Shown in pieces: positions 1-7,762 of a stretch of 64,000 nt of DNA; the stretch's first letter is position 1; every line of letters begins with the position of its first letter. The stretch lies in contig NZ_JARGDK010000006.1 of the NCBI RefSeq assembly GCF_029210495.1, positions 1 through 64,000 on the forward strand, read 5' to 3'. Under the pieces are notes generated by a model that had not been told where the DNA came from, searched no databases, and saw only the letters and a program-made list of their open reading frames with translations. The stretch is from Pseudothioclava nitratireducens. Its GTDB lineage: Bacteria > Pseudomonadota > Alphaproteobacteria > Rhodobacterales > Rhodobacteraceae. A program made the translations under genes and the position numbers.

Positions 1-78
1 CTCAGCATAACCACGAAAGCCGCCTGATCATGACCTCAGGCCATCTGGGAAATTACACCACCTTGACGGACGCTACCT
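1..78 (-). mobile_element. possible IS256-type element end (partial)
   Basis: Read on the minus strand, the segment inward from about position 75 gives GTCCGTCAAGGTGGTGTAAT. This resembles terminal inverted repeats of IS256/mutator elements, which often carry a CCGTCAAGTGGTGTA-like core. No transposase reading frame is recognisable in the 78 bases available and the rest would lie left of the window. It directly abuts the IS3-type remnant at 79-415, so one element may have inserted into or replaced part of the other. The assignment rests on one short motif and is tentative. Confidence 0.3.
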
Positions 79-415
79 CGGACGATCCATGCGCAGCCCT
101 TTCAGAAGGTAAGGATAGGTCTTGTGCCCTTTCGCCAGCCTGCTGGTGTTGGGTTTTTGGTAAATTGGCATCAGCCCCAAGAGACGCCTTCGAGACGGAC
201 CCGTTTCCATTGATGGATCATCATCGGATACACCCCGAACCGGCTCGCCAGCTCGGCCGCTGTCTCCTCACCCTTCAGGGCTTCCAGCGCGACCTTCGCC
301 TTGAACTCGGGCGCGTGTTGTTTTCGTTTCGACATCTCTGATCTCCTTCTCGTCGAAGATCAGCAGACTGCAATTCATAGCTTATGTCAGTGTCCGAATT
401 TCGGAGAGCAGCTCA
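79..415 (-). mobile_element. internally deleted IS3-family element remnant
   Basis: The minus strand holds, in order, an IS3-like left end starting at 415 (TGAGCTGCTCTCCGAAATTC), a ribosome-binding site, the start of orfA (335-171), and then, in a different frame from about 177 to 79, a piece resembling the middle of orfB (residues like MPIYQKPNTS and KGHKTYPYLLKGLR...DRP). Most of orfA and the first half of orfB are missing, so the element is a deletion derivative and cannot encode a transposase. It sits immediately downstream of the chemotaxis operon. Confidence 0.7.
171..335 (-). pseudogene. IS3-family transposase orfA, truncated
   Basis: Codes for 54 residues beginning MSKRKQHAPEFKAKVALEAL, the HTH_Tnp_1 DNA-binding start typical of IS3-family OrfA, followed by EETAAELASRFGV and MIHQWKR. 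A good ribosome-binding site (GAAGGAG) precedes the ATG. After LEGV the sequence leaves the OrfA pattern and stops at TGA, where orfB-derived sequence begins in another frame. A full OrfA is about 90-100 residues, so only the helix-turn-helix half survives and the gene is judged dead. Confidence 0.75.
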
Positions 416-445
416 GTTCTCAGCTTGGCGCAATGGTCTGAAATC

Positions 446-829
446 TTAAAACCATTGAACTTCGCCGTCGTAATCCCGCGACATCAACACAGGTTGCGCG
501 TCCGGGTCGAGATTGTTGACGAGCTCATGCAGACGTAACCGCGATAAGATAGGAACAGCATGGAGCTTGACGTCTTTGGGCATTTCACCTGAGACCGCAG
601 CCATAAGACGGCCAAGATCCTCAAGCGCCTGCGTTATACGATCGATACCCTGAAGCCCCCTGATCGCTGCTGGGTCTGTATGTTCCGCGAAATGGCACAT
701 TGAAAGTGCTTTTTGAACATCGGACGAGAGGCGGGCCAAAGTCTCGAGCTCATCTCCGATGCGGGCTGCCAGGGCGTCGAGCTCCAGGTCACGATGCGTA
801 ATTCCGGACTTTGTCTGAGAGCTTTCCAT
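446..829 (-). CDS. small protein at the end of the che operon, possible CheZ-like phosphatase
   Basis: A 127-residue, mostly helical, soluble protein without signal peptide. It is translationally coupled to the upstream cheY: the cheY stop and this start share one base (TAATG). I do not recognise it by overall similarity. Two features recall CheZ, the CheY-P phosphatase: a helix with LQGIDRITQ, giving D63-x3-Q67 like the D-x3-Q catalytic pair of CheZ, and a short acidic C-terminus ending in aromatics (DYDGEVQWF), similar in kind to the CheZ peptide that binds CheY. Position right after cheY fits. Without a structure model this stays a hypothesis. It is the last gene of the operon before the IS remnant. 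Confidence 0.75.
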   Translation of the reverse strand: MESSQTKSGITHRDLELDALAARIGDELETLARLSSDVQKALSMCHFAEHTDPAAIRGLQGIDRITQALEDLGRLMAAVSGEMPKDVKLHAVPILSRLRLHELVNNLDPDAQPVLMSRDYDGEVQWF

Positions 830-1215
830 TATAGGCGACCTACGACCGCTTCGATGCAGGCGCGTAGGTCTTGCGGTGCGAAGGGCTTCTTAAGAAAGTT
901 GTTCATGCCAAGCTTGCGCCCCGTATCGACAATCTGCTTATCCGCGCGACCAGTAATCAGAATAAATCCTATGCTGCGCGTCTTCGGTTGATTGCGCAGG
1001 GCGTGAAGTAGGTGAAGCCCGTCCATCCCTGGCATATTGTAGTCGGAAATCACCAAGTGAACCGGCGATTTTTCTAGTATTTGCAATGCGCTCGGACCAT
1101 CCGTCGCATAACCGACCTGTCTGATCCCCATTGCGTCCAACGCTTGGGTGATCAACCCGCGACTTGTCGACATATCGTCAACGACGAGAATCCTAAGCTG
1201 GTCTCTTAGTGACAT
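829..1215 (-). CDS. cheY: CheY-type response regulator
   Basis: A 128-residue single receiver domain with no output domain. The acidic pair is in ILVVDD, the phosphoacceptor Asp lies in VISDYNMPGMDG, the conserved Thr in ILITG and the Lys in FLKKPF. It would carry phosphate from CheA to the motor or act as a phosphate sink. The start at 1215 (MSLRDQLRI) is preferred over the in-frame ATG at 1416: it has AGGAG eight bases upstream and overlaps the cheR stop by ten bases, while the longer form would bury 200 bases of cheR. It is the second CheY of the operon. Confidence 0.93.
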   Translation of the reverse strand: MSLRDQLRILVVDDMSTSRGLITQALDAMGIRQVGYATDGPSALQILEKSPVHLVISDYNMPGMDGLHLLHALRNQPKTRSIGFILITGRADKQIVDTGRKLGMNNFLKKPFAPQDLRACIEAVVGRL

Positions 1216-2084
1216 GATGGAGCTCCTGATGAATTCTTGCTTTGCGCGCGACGGTATGCCGTAATTCCCGCCGGACGCAGATCGCTTCCCAAACCCAGAG
1301 GAACACGCTCTGAATGGCCGGCGAATAACCAGCCCTCCGGCTTGAGAATCTCCTCGAAGCGGCGCCACAGTCGTGCTTGCGCATCGGGTGCGAAATAGAT
1401 GACTACGTTGCGGCAAAAAATGATGTCGAACGGACCGTGAAACGGCCAGTCATGATGCAAGTTGAGTTCCTTGAAAGTCACAAGTCGCCGCAGGCAATCG
1501 TCGATCTGGCAACCACCATTCGTTTCAATGAAATAGCGCTCACGGAGCTTAACTGGAATCGAATCGATCGCGTGCGGATCGTAAAGACCAGCCTTGCCGC
1601 GTGAGATCATGCGCGGGTCGATATCCGTCGCGAGAATTCTGATGTCCAATGACTCTGCATTCGGCTCCAGATCGTGCAAAACCATTGCGATCGAGTAGGC
1701 TTCCTGACCATCCGAACTTCCGGCTGACCAGATGCGCATACGCCCACCAGCACGGGCATGCTCAATGAGTTTGGGTAGTGCTTGTTGTCTAAGTATTTCA
1801 AAATGATGATTTTCACGAAAGAAATGCGTGACGTTGGTCGTGAGTGCCGAGATCATTTCACGCAACTCGTCGCGCCCTGCGTCTGATTGGATCAGTTCAA
1901 CATAGCTCCCGTAATCGTTAAGCCCCTTTGCCCGCAAACGTTTGGCGAGTCGGGACTGCACCATTGATCCTTTCTCAGGCGAAATCACGATCCCCGAGTG
2001 ATAATGGAGAATCTCAGCAAGAGCGCGCAGATCACGCTCCTCAGGCGTCACCGCCATCATGTTGAAGTGACCTTCTTGCATCAT
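1206..2084 (-). CDS. cheR: chemotaxis protein methyltransferase CheR
   Basis: A 292-residue S-adenosylmethionine-dependent methyltransferase that methylates glutamates of chemoreceptors during adaptation. An N-terminal helical CheR_N part is followed by the Rossmann domain with IWSAGSSDGQEAYSIAM and ILATDIDPRMI at the cofactor site, and IIFCRNVVIYF late in the fold. The start overlaps the cheW stop by four bases (ATGA). A second in-frame start nine codons later (MMAVTPEERD) is possible. No cheB methylesterase gene is present in the window, so the counter-reaction must be encoded elsewhere or be lost. Confidence 0.93.
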   Translation of the reverse strand: MMQEGHFNMMAVTPEERDLRALAEILHYHSGIVISPEKGSMVQSRLAKRLRAKGLNDYGSYVELIQSDAGRDELREMISALTTNVTHFFRENHHFEILRQQALPKLIEHARAGGRMRIWSAGSSDGQEAYSIAMVLHDLEPNAESLDIRILATDIDPRMISRGKAGLYDPHAIDSIPVKLRERYFIETNGGCQIDDCLRRLVTFKELNLHHDWPFHGPFDIIFCRNVVIYFAPDAQARLWRRFEEILKPEGWLFAGHSERVPLGLGSDLRPAGITAYRRAQSKNSSGAPSCH

Positions 2085-2545
2085 ACGGCTTCGGCGACCT
2101 CGTCGGGAAGGACGGCATTGAGGTCGAGCACGCGGATCATGCGGCCCTCAACGATCGTCAGGGCGGCAATATAGCTGTGAGCACTGTCTGCGGTCAGTTC
2201 GGGCGGTGCCTGCAACTCGCTATTGGGTAAGGCCAGAATGTCGGAGACGGCATCGACCAGCAGTCCAGCGGTTTGGTTGCCGACCTGAACGACGATGATA
2301 ACGTTTCGGGCGTCGCCTTCTACTGGCGCCATGCCAAGCCGGACGGAGAGATCGACCACCGGCAGAACGGTGCCGCGCAGATTGATGACGCCGCGGACAT
2401 AGGGCGGTGCATGTGGAAGCGGCGTTGCACGGGTCCAGCCGCGAATTTCCCGAACCGACATGATGTCCACGCTATACTCTTCCTCCGCGAGGCGGAAAGA
2501 GAGCAATTCGACTTCGGCGGAGCTTTGCGTTGAAGAAGATGTCAT
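2081..2545 (-). CDS. cheW: chemotaxis adaptor protein CheW
   Basis: A 154-residue SH3-like CheW domain that couples receptors to the CheA kinase. Characteristic segments are EYSVDIMSVREIRGW, PYVRGVINLRGTVLPVVDL and GLLVDAVSDIL. It lies four bases downstream of cheA and overlaps cheR by four bases, so it is co-transcribed with both. Length and motifs are normal for the family. It completes the minimal CheA-CheW signalling core of this operon, although no receptor gene is encoded nearby. Confidence 0.95.
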   Translation of the reverse strand: MTSSSTQSSAEVELLSFRLAEEEYSVDIMSVREIRGWTRATPLPHAPPYVRGVINLRGTVLPVVDLSVRLGMAPVEGDARNVIIVVQVGNQTAGLLVDAVSDILALPNSELQAPPELTADSAHSYIAALTIVEGRMIRVLDLNAVLPDEVAEAV

Positions 2546-2549
2546 GGCG

Positions 2550-4679
2550 TTATCCTGCGAGAGAAAGTTGGTTGGCGCGCGTATGGCCTGATGCGTTCTG
2601 AACGAGATCTGCCGGGTCGAGGATCAGCGCAATCTGACCATCGCCAAGAATGGTCGCGGCCGCGACTCCCGGAATGTGGCCGTAACTGCGTTGCAGACCT
2701 TTGATCACGACCTGTCGTTGCTCCAAGATCGTATCGACGATCAGCGCGCTGCGCGCTCCGTTTTCATGCGCCGTCAACAATACGATATCGCCTTCGTAGT
2801 TTTTCTTGGGGGAACGATAACCAAGCTCGGCCCCCAGATCGTAAAGCGGCACGAATACGCCGCGAACGTGGACCACATGGGTCTCTGGTCCCAGGGATCG
2901 GATATCCTCGGCGGTGAGGGTTGCCGTTTCCAGGATCGAAGACAGCGGAACGACGAGCGTTTCATCCGCGACATTCACGACCATACCGTCAAGCACCGCG
3001 AGCGTCAGCGGCAGCGAGATCGAGAACCGCGTGCCCTTGCCGGGCTCGGACGCAATTGATATCCGCCCACCAAGTGCCTGGATGGCCGATCGCACCACGT
3101 CCATGCCGACACCGCGACCCGAAAGCGCCGAGACCTGTGACGCGGTCGAAAAGCCCGGCAGAAACAGAAGATTATCGATATCGCTGTCACTCAGGACGGC
3201 ATCTTCGGCAATCAGGCCTTTGCGGCAGGCGATCTCGCGCACTTTGGGGCGGTTGATCCCCGCGCCATCGTCGAAAATCTCGATGATCACACGGCCCGAA
3301 CGATGCTGCGCCGTGAGCGTGATGACGCCCTCTTCCGGTTTTCCCGCGGCCCGACGTTCCGACGGCGTTTCCAGGCCATGATCGACGGCGTTTCGGATCA
3401 TGTGGGTTAACGGGTCCGCAAGGCGCTCGATCACCGTTTTATCGACCTCTGTGGCCTCGCCTTCGGTCCGGAGGCGAACCTCTTTGCCGACCGCGGCTGA
3501 AGCCTCCCGCACGATCCGCGCCATGCGTTGGAAGAGCGGTTTGACCGGTTGCGCCCGGATCATCATGACGCTGTCCTGAATGTCGCGGGTCAGCATCATG
3601 AAGGCTTCGAGGCCGGTCATCACCGAGGAGTTCGGCGCCAGCCCCGCTTCGGCAACGCTCTGCGCGAGCATCGCTTGGTTTATGACAAGCTCTCCAACGA
3701 GATTGACCAGCCGGTCGATCCGGTCGAGATCAACGCGCACGGTGGCGCCCGGCTCCTTCGCCACCTCACGTGGGGCGGCGACTTCGGCGCCGCTATCGGC
3801 GGGTTCTGGAGGGACGGCTTGGGCCGGTGATTCCGCCGCGTGCAGAGGGTCCGTGATCTCTTCTGAGGGGGTGAAACCCGTGTCGAGGGGGGGGAGGGCC
3901 ATGTCGGAAAATCCGTCCTCTTGAGACGGTTCGTTCGAGAGAATATCGATGTCACAGACATCCTCGACGAAATCGAACACTTCGCGGATCTCGCCCTCGG
4001 TCAATTCGCCGGTGATCGTCGCTTCCCAGGAGAGGAGTGCTTTCTCCGGGTCGAACCCGTCCAACGTGCCAAGCCGTTCAAAGTCGCAGCGCAGCGCGCA
4101 ATCGCCAAGTTCACCGAGCGCGCGCAGCAGGTGCAGGGGTTCGTTGCCCGACGCATAGAGCGCGTCATGCGGTGTGAAACGGACACGCCATTGGTTCGGT
4201 GCGGGTGGCTCGATCGTCAGATCGCCAAAATCGAGCGCAAGACCCATGGGTTGAAAATCGGAAACCTCCTCCGCTTCGGGTGCAGGGGCAACGCCTCCGA
4301 TCAGCGCTTCAAGCTCTTGCAGGCATGTCTCGGCGTCGGCTGGCGGGGCGCCACCATCGCGTGCCGCACGAACCTGATCTTGCAACAAATCCGCAGCGTG
4401 GAAGAAAAGCTTCATCGCTTCGGGCGTAATGGCAAGGCGCCCCGCGCGCAGTTCGTCGAGGACGGTTTCATACCGATGGGCAAAACCGACCAGCGCCTCA
4501 AGGCCGAACGCGCCCGCGCCGCCCTTGATCGAATGCACCGCACGGAAGACGACATTGATCGTTTCGTCGTCATGCTGGCCCTCGTCCATTTCGGAGAGCG
4601 CATCTTGCAGGCTTTCGAGCAGTTCCTCGCATTCGACGAAGAAGGATGCCCGGATTTCTGCCATCGGGTCCGTTGCCAT
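2550..4679 (-). CDS. cheA: chemotaxis histidine kinase CheA
   Basis: A 709-residue kinase with the full CheA layout. The N-terminal Hpt domain (about 1-110) carries the phosphorylated His49 in AVHSIKGGAGAFG. An acidic, proline-rich linker with a probable CheY-binding P2 region follows (about 160-310), then the dimerisation helices (about 315-380), a HATPase domain with RNAVDHGLE, DDGAGIN and SGRGVGMDVV (about 385-560), and a C-terminal CheW-like P5 domain. It would phosphorylate the CheY proteins encoded on both sides. It lies ten bases after the upstream cheY. All catalytic motifs look intact. Confidence 0.96.
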   Translation of the reverse strand: MATDPMAEIRASFFVECEELLESLQDALSEMDEGQHDDETINVVFRAVHSIKGGAGAFGLEALVGFAHRYETVLDELRAGRLAITPEAMKLFFHAADLLQDQVRAARDGGAPPADAETCLQELEALIGGVAPAPEAEEVSDFQPMGLALDFGDLTIEPPAPNQWRVRFTPHDALYASGNEPLHLLRALGELGDCALRCDFERLGTLDGFDPEKALLSWEATITGELTEGEIREVFDFVEDVCDIDILSNEPSQEDGFSDMALPPLDTGFTPSEEITDPLHAAESPAQAVPPEPADSGAEVAAPREVAKEPGATVRVDLDRIDRLVNLVGELVINQAMLAQSVAEAGLAPNSSVMTGLEAFMMLTRDIQDSVMMIRAQPVKPLFQRMARIVREASAAVGKEVRLRTEGEATEVDKTVIERLADPLTHMIRNAVDHGLETPSERRAAGKPEEGVITLTAQHRSGRVIIEIFDDGAGINRPKVREIACRKGLIAEDAVLSDSDIDNLLFLPGFSTASQVSALSGRGVGMDVVRSAIQALGGRISIASEPGKGTRFSISLPLTLAVLDGMVVNVADETLVVPLSSILETATLTAEDIRSLGPETHVVHVRGVFVPLYDLGAELGYRSPKKNYEGDIVLLTAHENGARSALIVDTILEQRQVVIKGLQRSYGHIPGVAAATILGDGQIALILDPADLVQNASGHTRANQLSLAG

Positions 4680-4689
4680 ATCCGCCCCC

Positions 4690-5055
4690 TCAGCCTGCGA
4701 CCATCTGGAGGGCCTTGATCAGTTTGGGCGGATCGAAGGGTTTGACGATCCAGCCGGTTGCCCCGGCGGCGCGCGCGCGGGCCTTGAGCTCGGGCGCGGA
4801 TTCGGTGGTGAGCACGAGGATCGGCGTCGCCCGATGGCGATCTTGCTGGCGCACAGCCTCGATAAAGCCGAACCCGTCGAGCCGGGGCATGTTGATGTCG
4901 GAGATGATGGCGTCGGGCTCGATCCCGTCGAGCACCTCAAGCCCGTGCACCCCATCCTCGGCGAGATACAGGGTAATTCCTGCCTCTGTTAGCGCGAGAT
5001 TGAGCATGTCGCGGATCGTCCGGCTATCGTCTACAGCAAGAACTTTCAGGCTCAT
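4690..5055 (-). CDS. cheY: CheY-type response regulator
   Basis: A 121-residue single-domain receiver: acidic residues in LAVDDSRTIRDML, phosphoacceptor Asp in IISDINMPRLDGFG, Thr in LVLTTE and Lys in WIVKPFDPPKL. It is the usual CheY of such operons, placed directly before cheA. Its start overlaps the end of the upstream STAS gene by four bases (ATGA), showing tight coupling. It differs clearly from the second CheY of the operon (829-1215), suggesting one acts on the motor and one as a phosphate sink, as described for other alphaproteobacteria; which is which cannot be told here. Confidence 0.95.
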   Translation of the reverse strand: MSLKVLAVDDSRTIRDMLNLALTEAGITLYLAEDGVHGLEVLDGIEPDAIISDINMPRLDGFGFIEAVRQQDRHRATPILVLTTESAPELKARARAAGATGWIVKPFDPPKLIKALQMVAG

Positions 5056-5327
5056 GCGGCCTCCTCCGATTGAATATCGTCGAGTGAGACGCCGAAAATG
5101 GCGAGCGCCTCGTCAAATGCGGGAGAACGGGGGGAAATCGTGAGAGTGTGACCGCCAGCGCGCCAATGCCGTGCGCTGGCCGCGAGCAGTTGCAGACCAA
5201 GCCCGCCGAGATGTGTGACCTGACCGGCATCCAGCACAAGATCCGCCCCCGCATGGGCACGGATCGCGGTCGCCATATCGGAAACCTGCGTCAGGTCGAG
5301 GCGCGGCGCGAGCGTCAGACTGGTCAT
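5052..5327 (-). CDS. STAS-domain protein of the che operon
   Basis: A 91-residue STAS (anti-sigma antagonist type) domain, the first recognised gene of the chemotaxis operon and coupled to cheY by a four-base overlap. The core reads LVLDAGQVTHLGGLGLQLL. At the place where SpoIIAA-type proteins have the phosphorylated serine (D-S-S-G) this protein has glycine and leucine, so classical serine phosphorylation is unlikely. Start at 5327 (MTSLTLAPRLDL) gives the normal domain length; an ATG at 5381 would add an unlikely 18-residue tail. Such STAS proteins accompany che genes in other Proteobacteria, with unclear function. Confidence 0.82.
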   Translation of the reverse strand: MTSLTLAPRLDLTQVSDMATAIRAHAGADLVLDAGQVTHLGGLGLQLLAASARHWRAGGHTLTISPRSPAFDEALAIFGVSLDDIQSEEAA

Positions 5328-5365
5328 CGCGCACCTGCCGTGGCGGCGGAGAGAATGGTCGTCAC
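5324..5365 (-). other. possible short leader reading frame before the STAS gene
   Basis: A GTG at 5365 with a strong ribosome-binding site (AAAGGGGAAC) opens a 13-codon frame (MTTILSAATAGAR) whose TGA overlaps the ATG of the STAS gene as ATGA. The STAS start itself has only a weak ribosome-binding site, so ribosomes finishing this frame could start the STAS gene by coupling. It may be a chance arrangement or the worn-down end of a lost upstream che gene. Confidence 0.3.
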
Positions 5366-5438
5366 GATGTTCCCCTTTCATTCGAACATGAAAGAGGCTT
5401 AGGCCGAAGCCGTTAAGATTGGCTTGACGCCGGAAGAA

Positions 5439-6422
5439 TTATTGCGCGCGCAGTCTTGCGCTGAGGAAGGCTGCGCAGCCGGTCAGCGCGGCATAGTCAT
5501 CCTCGATCACCGCGACCGGGAAGGCGCGCATGAAATCGGAAAAGCGCCCCTTGCTGCACAGCGCGGTCTCAAAGCCGAACCGTTCGAGATAGGGGGTGAG
5601 GGCGCGGGCGACCCCGCCGCAGAGATAGATCCCGCCAAAGGGCAGGTGGATCAGCGCCAGATCGCCCACCACCATCCCCATCATCCGCACGAAAAGCGCC
5701 CCCGTGCGGATCGCATCGGGGGTGCCCGCCTCCATCTGTCCCATGATCTCGGCCGCGCCGCATTGGGTCGGTCGTCCCGCCTCGCGTGTCACGAACGCAT
5801 GCACCCGCTCCAGCCCGCGCCCCGAGAGCACATCCTCGACACCCGGAAACCCGTGCGCGCCCTCGACAAAGCGCATCAGCGCGATATCGGTCTCATCAAG
5901 GATCGGCAGGCTCGCATGACCACATTCCGAGGCCGCGACGAGACGCCCACCCGGCGCCTCATGCACGGGAGCGGCGTTGAAGCCCGTGCCGATCCCGATC
6001 ACAAGCTGGCTGGCTCCGTGCGGCGCTGCCTGCCCGGTCACGATCTGCCGCGTCGCGCCCTCGGGCAGCGCCCCCAGCGCATAACCCTGTGCCTGAAGAT
6101 CGTTGAGGATAAAGACCTGTTCGGCCTTGGTCGCGCGTGCGATCGGCCCCGTGCCGATGGTCCAGTCGAGATTGGTCATGGACGCGGTCTGCCCATCCAC
6201 CGCGACCGGGCCGGCCACGGCCACGCAGGCCCCCGCAAGGTCGCGCACCCCCGTGCTCTCCATATAGTCCGTCAGGATCGGCTCCAGCGCGGGTCGCCCC
6301 GCATTGGCATAGCGCGAAATGGTCTCGGGCAGCAGCCGGTCGCCTTCGGCCAGCGCGACCCGCGTGTTGGTCCCGCCGATATCGGCCAGAAGCGTGTAGC
6401 GGTTCGGGGTGGGGTCGATCAT
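5439..6422 (-). CDS. glk: glucokinase
   Basis: A 327-residue ATP-dependent glucokinase of the bacterial Glk family, turning intracellular glucose into glucose 6-phosphate. The phosphate-binding motif LLADIGGTNTR is at about 11-21, the sugar-binding segment FILNDLQAQGYAL follows, then VIGIGTGFNAA, SECGHASLP and IYLCGGVA. The start at 6422 overlaps the beta-glucosidase stop as ATGA, which favours it over the upstream ATG at 6449. As the last gene of aglR-bgl-glk it phosphorylates the glucose freed by the neighbouring glycosidases. Confidence 0.95.
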   Translation of the reverse strand: MIDPTPNRYTLLADIGGTNTRVALAEGDRLLPETISRYANAGRPALEPILTDYMESTGVRDLAGACVAVAGPVAVDGQTASMTNLDWTIGTGPIARATKAEQVFILNDLQAQGYALGALPEGATRQIVTGQAAPHGASQLVIGIGTGFNAAPVHEAPGGRLVAASECGHASLPILDETDIALMRFVEGAHGFPGVEDVLSGRGLERVHAFVTREAGRPTQCGAAEIMGQMEAGTPDAIRTGALFVRMMGMVVGDLALIHLPFGGIYLCGGVARALTPYLERFGFETALCSKGRFSDFMRAFPVAVIEDDYAALTGCAAFLSARLRAQ

Positions 6423-7750
6423 CTGCGCGCGTCCAATGCTGTCTTCCATGCGTGATAGGACGCCTTGGGGGTGCGCCGCAAGGTTTCGAAATCGACATGC
6501 ACGAGGCCGAAGCGCTTTTCATAGCCAAGCGCCCATTCGTAATTGTCGAGCAGCGACCATGCGATATAGCCCGCGACCGGCACGCCATCGGCAATCGCGG
6601 CCCGGACTTCGGCCAGATGCGTTGCGAAATACGCGATCCGGTCGTCATCGGGATGATCGGGCGACGGGTCAGGCGCGGCCATACCGTTCTCGGTGACATA
6701 GAGGGGCAGGGTGCCGGAATACTCGCGGCTCACCATGCGCAGGAAATGCCCAAGCGCCTGCGGGTCGATCTCCCAGCCCATCGCGGTTTTCGGAAGCGGG
6801 CCGGGCACCTCCTTGAGCGCGGGCCACGGGCCAGTATCGGGGGCGATCCGCTTGCAGGTGTAATAGTTCAGGCCAAGCCAGTCGAGCGGCGCCCGGATCG
6901 TGTCGAAGTCGTCCTGCCAGCCCGTCGGCAGATGCGGCCCCAGCCCCTCAAGCGCCAGATCGGGGTAGCGCCCTTTGAACAGCGCTTCGACAAAGAAACG
7001 GTTGTAATAGGCATCATAGGTCGCGGCTGCGCGCGCGGCTTCGGGGCTTTCATCGGCGGGATGCGCGAATTCGAAATTGCACACCGCCCCCAGATTGCCC
7101 ATGCCATGCCCGCGCATCACCTCAATCGCGCGCCCATGCGCGAGAAGGATGTGATGCATCGCATGGGCCGTCGCGCGAATGTCGCGCAGACCCGGTGCAT
7201 GCTGGCCGAGAAAATGGCTCAGCCAGCCGACGCACCACGGTTCATTGATGGGCGCGGCGGACCAGATCCGGTCGCCCAGACGCCGGGCCACGATCTCGGT
7301 GAAATCGGCAAAGCGGTTCGCAATCTCGCGGTTCCGCCACCCGCCCAGATCGGCGAGGGCGGCGGGAAGCTCCCAGTGATAGAGCGTGAGCGCCGGTTTC
7401 AACCCGCGCTCCAGCATCCCGTCCACCAACTGATCGTAGAAGTCGAGCCCTTCCGGGTTCACCGCCCCGCGCCCCTCGGGCTGAATCCGCGCCCAAGACG
7501 TCGAGAAGCGGTAGATATCAAAGCCTGCCCCCGCCAGCAGGTCGAGGTCTTCGGCCCAGCGATGATAATGATCGCAGGCAATCGCCCCGTTCTCCGCGCG
7601 CACCACATTTCCCGGCGTCGCGGCGAAACTGTCCCAGTGGCTCAGCCCGGCACCGCCAAAGCTCTGCCCCTCGATCTGATAGGCCGAGGTGGCGGCTCCG
7701 AACTGGAAACCGGTCGGAAAATCTGCGCGGGAAGGCAGGGTCGGGGGCAT
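6419..7750 (-). CDS. glycoside hydrolase family 1 beta-glucosidase
   Basis: A 443-residue cytoplasmic GH1 enzyme (GAATSAYQIEG near the N-terminus, no signal peptide). The acid/base catalyst is E170 in INEPW and the nucleophile E354 in YVTENG, so the retaining mechanism is intact. It would cleave terminal beta-glucosides such as cellobiose to glucose. It lies 12 bases after aglR and overlaps glk, forming aglR-bgl-glk. Its presence beside an alpha-glucoside uptake system suggests that the transporter or the regulator also handles beta-linked sugars; substrate is not provable from sequence. Confidence 0.95.
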   Translation of the reverse strand: MPPTLPSRADFPTGFQFGAATSAYQIEGQSFGGAGLSHWDSFAATPGNVVRAENGAIACDHYHRWAEDLDLLAGAGFDIYRFSTSWARIQPEGRGAVNPEGLDFYDQLVDGMLERGLKPALTLYHWELPAALADLGGWRNREIANRFADFTEIVARRLGDRIWSAAPINEPWCVGWLSHFLGQHAPGLRDIRATAHAMHHILLAHGRAIEVMRGHGMGNLGAVCNFEFAHPADESPEAARAAATYDAYYNRFFVEALFKGRYPDLALEGLGPHLPTGWQDDFDTIRAPLDWLGLNYYTCKRIAPDTGPWPALKEVPGPLPKTAMGWEIDPQALGHFLRMVSREYSGTLPLYVTENGMAAPDPSPDHPDDDRIAYFATHLAEVRAAIADGVPVAGYIAWSLLDNYEWALGYEKRFGLVHVDFETLRRTPKASYHAWKTALDARR

Positions 7751-7762
7751 GGCTGTGGTCCG

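Noticed and set aside
30-341. 103-codon plus-strand frame at the left edge
   Set aside because: It is antisense to the IS3 orfA fragment, which is the real (broken) gene.
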